Below, in pieces: positions 62,240-64,000 of a DNA stretch of 64,000 bases. This DNA is from Cristatella mucedo (taxonomy: Eukaryota > Bryozoa > Phylactolaemata > Cristatellidae). The notes under the pieces were generated by a model. The model ran no database searches. It was given only the letters and a program-made list of their open reading frames with translations, and was not told the DNA's origin. Position 1 is the first letter of the stretch. Every line of letters begins with the position of its first letter. Location of the stretch: the NCBI GenBank assembly GCA_009760855.2, contig WPIO01000031.1, positions 1,962,001-2,026,000 of the forward strand. Reading direction: 5' to 3'. The translations under genes and the position numbers were made by a program.

Positions 62240-62755
62240 TAAAAAGGCTAATGACCATCGACCATATCAGCTCCAGTGTTTTCTCGAACTCATTCGCACC
62301 CACTCCCCAGCATCTGGTCATCTTGCCGTCTTTCGTAATAAACTGAACTCTATTACCTACCAAGCCATCACCTGATATGCACCGAGCGTCAAGAAATTGC
62401 ATCCGGTTATGGTTACTACCGGCAATGACTTTGCATCTTTTAAGTCTCAGCTAAAGACACATGTTCCAATCAGTTTCCCTTCGTCTCAGTTAACCCTTTT
62501 TTTCAGGTGCACTTTTCGCACGCGCCAGTTGTGCATGATTCAGCGTACGTTACTCGAAGAAGGTCTTACTAACCGGTGGTCATGGTGTCATCATGCTTGC
62601 TAGCATGCTGGGCTAATCACGGTTCTTGTTTATGTTTGCTTGCTTGATACAGTGTATGTATAAAACCAGTTGGTATTTCTTCTCTTGCAGCGAGTTGAAA
62701 GACCCTAAATATAGATTAGGTTGTCGCGGGTCTCTATAAAAGCGGCTTTTTTTCA
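62240..62755 (+). mobile_element. Second LINE subfamily, 3' end
   Basis: Decayed coding end with AATGACTTTGCATCTTTTAA and TCTCAGCTAAAGACACATGT (FK--LKTH block). It finishes with a tail AAAGACCCTAAATATAGATT...GTCGCGGGTCTCTATAAAAG. The tail has the same layout as the main LINE tail but a different outer stem. Confidence 0.7.
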
Positions 62756-62759
62756 TGAT

Positions 62760-63465
62760 CTATACCGCGTGTTCTAAGTTTTCAAGACTCCGCGTGAGCT
62801 TCATTCCTAGCGAGCTGTATTCTCTAGAGTCTATGCTTGCGTACAGCCATGAGTCGTTGCATTTGCCTCCCGATCCTTCGGCGAGTGACTGCCCCCCTCA
62901 CATTTGCTGCTGGGCTCAGCTAATCGATGCCACGTGGCCCTGACGATGCCCGCTGATTGAAAGATAAACATCCCGATGGCGGGCCCTGCATCGAGATGTT
63001 TATCGTTGCCAACTTAGGCATATGCTGGGCTTTCGGGCCCAGCATCTGCAGGGCATTTATTGACGTGGGCGGACGGCTCCTCTTGCACCAGATGTCTGTG
63101 CAGGCTGCCACGGCTGTCTGACTGCATGCGAATCGTCAAAATTACAGGCAGCCCTCGCAGGCAGCATTCAAGAAAGCATTGGGTACCGACTAACGTTTTG
63201 ACCGACGGCTGCTGGCAGGACAGGCTCGAGAGTGTCTCGTCGCACCAGTTGAGCCTGATCGGCTTACCACAGCCAGGCTGTAACTTCCGCGCGAAAGGCC
63301 TCCAAAGAGCGGCAGCGCAGCATTTATCCGAGTACGTCGGGAGTTGCTAGGCAAACGTGTTGGTCAGCCGCCTCACGACGAACGCGCTCGTGGAGGGCAA
63401 CAAAGGAAGCTACTGCTCGGCGATTAATAGGCACGCCCTGTGAGCACTTCGTGCTACAGCTGCAG
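62760..63465. other. No feature recognised
   Basis: No supported coding or RNA feature. A GC-rich imperfect inverted repeat around GGCCC..GGGCC words lies at 62940-63040. Confidence 0.45.
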
Positions 63466-63551
63466 GTAGCAAATGTAAAGCGCCCAGAGAGAGATCAAGT
63501 TCTCTGAGGGCGCTTTATCAAGTACATTATTATTATGATTATTATTATTGA
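63466..63551 (+). mobile_element. LINE 3'-tail fragment
   Basis: GCAAATGTAAAGCGCCCAGA, GAGATCAAGTTCTCTGAGGG, CGCTTTATCAAGTACATT and ATT repeats. Confidence 0.92.
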
Positions 63552-63619
63552 ATTGTGAGCCGACTGACATCGCGACTGACATCGTGACAGTCCTTGACGG
63601 ACGACATTTAAAATGATAC

Positions 63620-63778
63620 GCTAGCTTTGCCGAGCGGTTAAGGTGCTCGTCTCGAACCGAGGTCGAGGTGAATTTATTCGATGACTGAGGTAGTGGGCTC
63701 GAGCCCTGCGGCATATGTGAAGCGCCTGAATATAGATCAAGTTCTCCTAGGGCACAGTGCGAATAGAATATATTTATA
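63620..63778 (+). mobile_element. SINE family B
   Basis: CTAGCTTTGCCGAGCGGTTA head, GTGGGCTCGAGCCCTGCGGC, tail GAAGCGCCTGAATATAGATC and AAGTTCTCCTAGGGC, ending in TA-rich sequence. The head carries an extra 20-odd bases between the boxes. Confidence 0.85.
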
Positions 63779-64000
63779 TATTTATATTCAAGCTAAAAAT
63801 CCGCCAGTCCGCAAATACAGTGCATCAGAAGCCGTGGTGTCGCGAGAACCTGAAGATCTACCCAGGCACCTGTGGAGAAGGGCACCTGCAGGGATGGGCA
63901 CTTGTGAAGGGTTGAGCGCATGCAGGGGTAGGATTGGAGACCGCCGGGGGGGGGAAGGGGCGGACGACTCTTAGAGTTTACCTACCGGACAAGTAATGAA

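Overview
The window looks like nuclear DNA from an invertebrate animal. Genes are split by GT-AG introns whose reading phases can be followed. Introns and flanks are crowded with microsatellites, LINE/SINE retroposons and DNA transposons. The one intron-bearing protein outside general metabolism is an animal-type FYVE protein (ZFYVE21). The phylum cannot be decided from this sequence alone. No bacterial operons, CRISPR arrays, rRNA genes or convincing functional tRNA genes are seen.

Three protein genes are supported. (1) A glycoside hydrolase family 31 alpha-glucosidase (maltase-glucoamylase / sucrase-isomaltase type) lies on the minus strand, from a signal-anchor first exon at 32717 down to about 3632. 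Twenty exons were placed by splice sites and reading phase. Exons 1-17 join into 754 codons without a break, including the nucleophile Asp488 and the acid/base Asp588. One short beta-sandwich exon (between 7012 and 4716) is only a weak candidate, and the C-terminal end after 3632 is unresolved. (2) A ZFYVE21-type gene lies on the minus strand, from its start codon at 60114 to its stop at 46448. Five exons or exon regions were found, including a 51-base exon holding the first zinc-ligand pair of the FYVE finger. At least one middle junction is unresolved. (3) An uninterrupted 256-codon gene on the plus strand (60250-61020) resembles the C18orf21/UPF0711 family, reported as an RNase MRP subunit (RMP24). 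Genes 2 and 3 are head to head with only 135 bases between their start codons, so they probably share a promoter.

Region by region: 0-2.2 kb, a decayed Tigger (pogo/Tc1-mariner) transposon ending at a CA microsatellite; 2.6-2.8 kb, a SINE; 3.6-32.7 kb, the GH31 gene with introns full of LINE and SINE pieces; 32.7-37.5 kb, a GC-rich 5' flank, a SINE and an unidentified transposon family; 37.5-46 kb, mostly unrecognised DNA with old repeats, local duplications and a very long CA tract; 46.4-60.1 kb, ZFYVE21 with retroposons in its introns; 60.1-61.0 kb, the bidirectional promoter and the C18orf21-like gene; 61.1-64 kb, a GT microsatellite, a second LINE and a SINE.

The repeats are the most distinctive content. 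One LINE of the CR1/L2/Jockey type leaves many copies of a 3' stem-loop tail. A tRNA-headed SINE carries nearly the same tail, so the two look like a LINE/SINE partner pair. Two short hAT-type MITEs with 8-bp target duplications closely resemble, from memory, the SPIN/OposCharlie group known for horizontal transfer. Several insertions sit right at exon borders of the two spliced genes. I did not find a new multi-gene system. The findings worth following are the possible horizontally acquired hAT MITEs, the LINE/SINE tail module, the insertions at splice sites and a 44-bp perfect hairpin.
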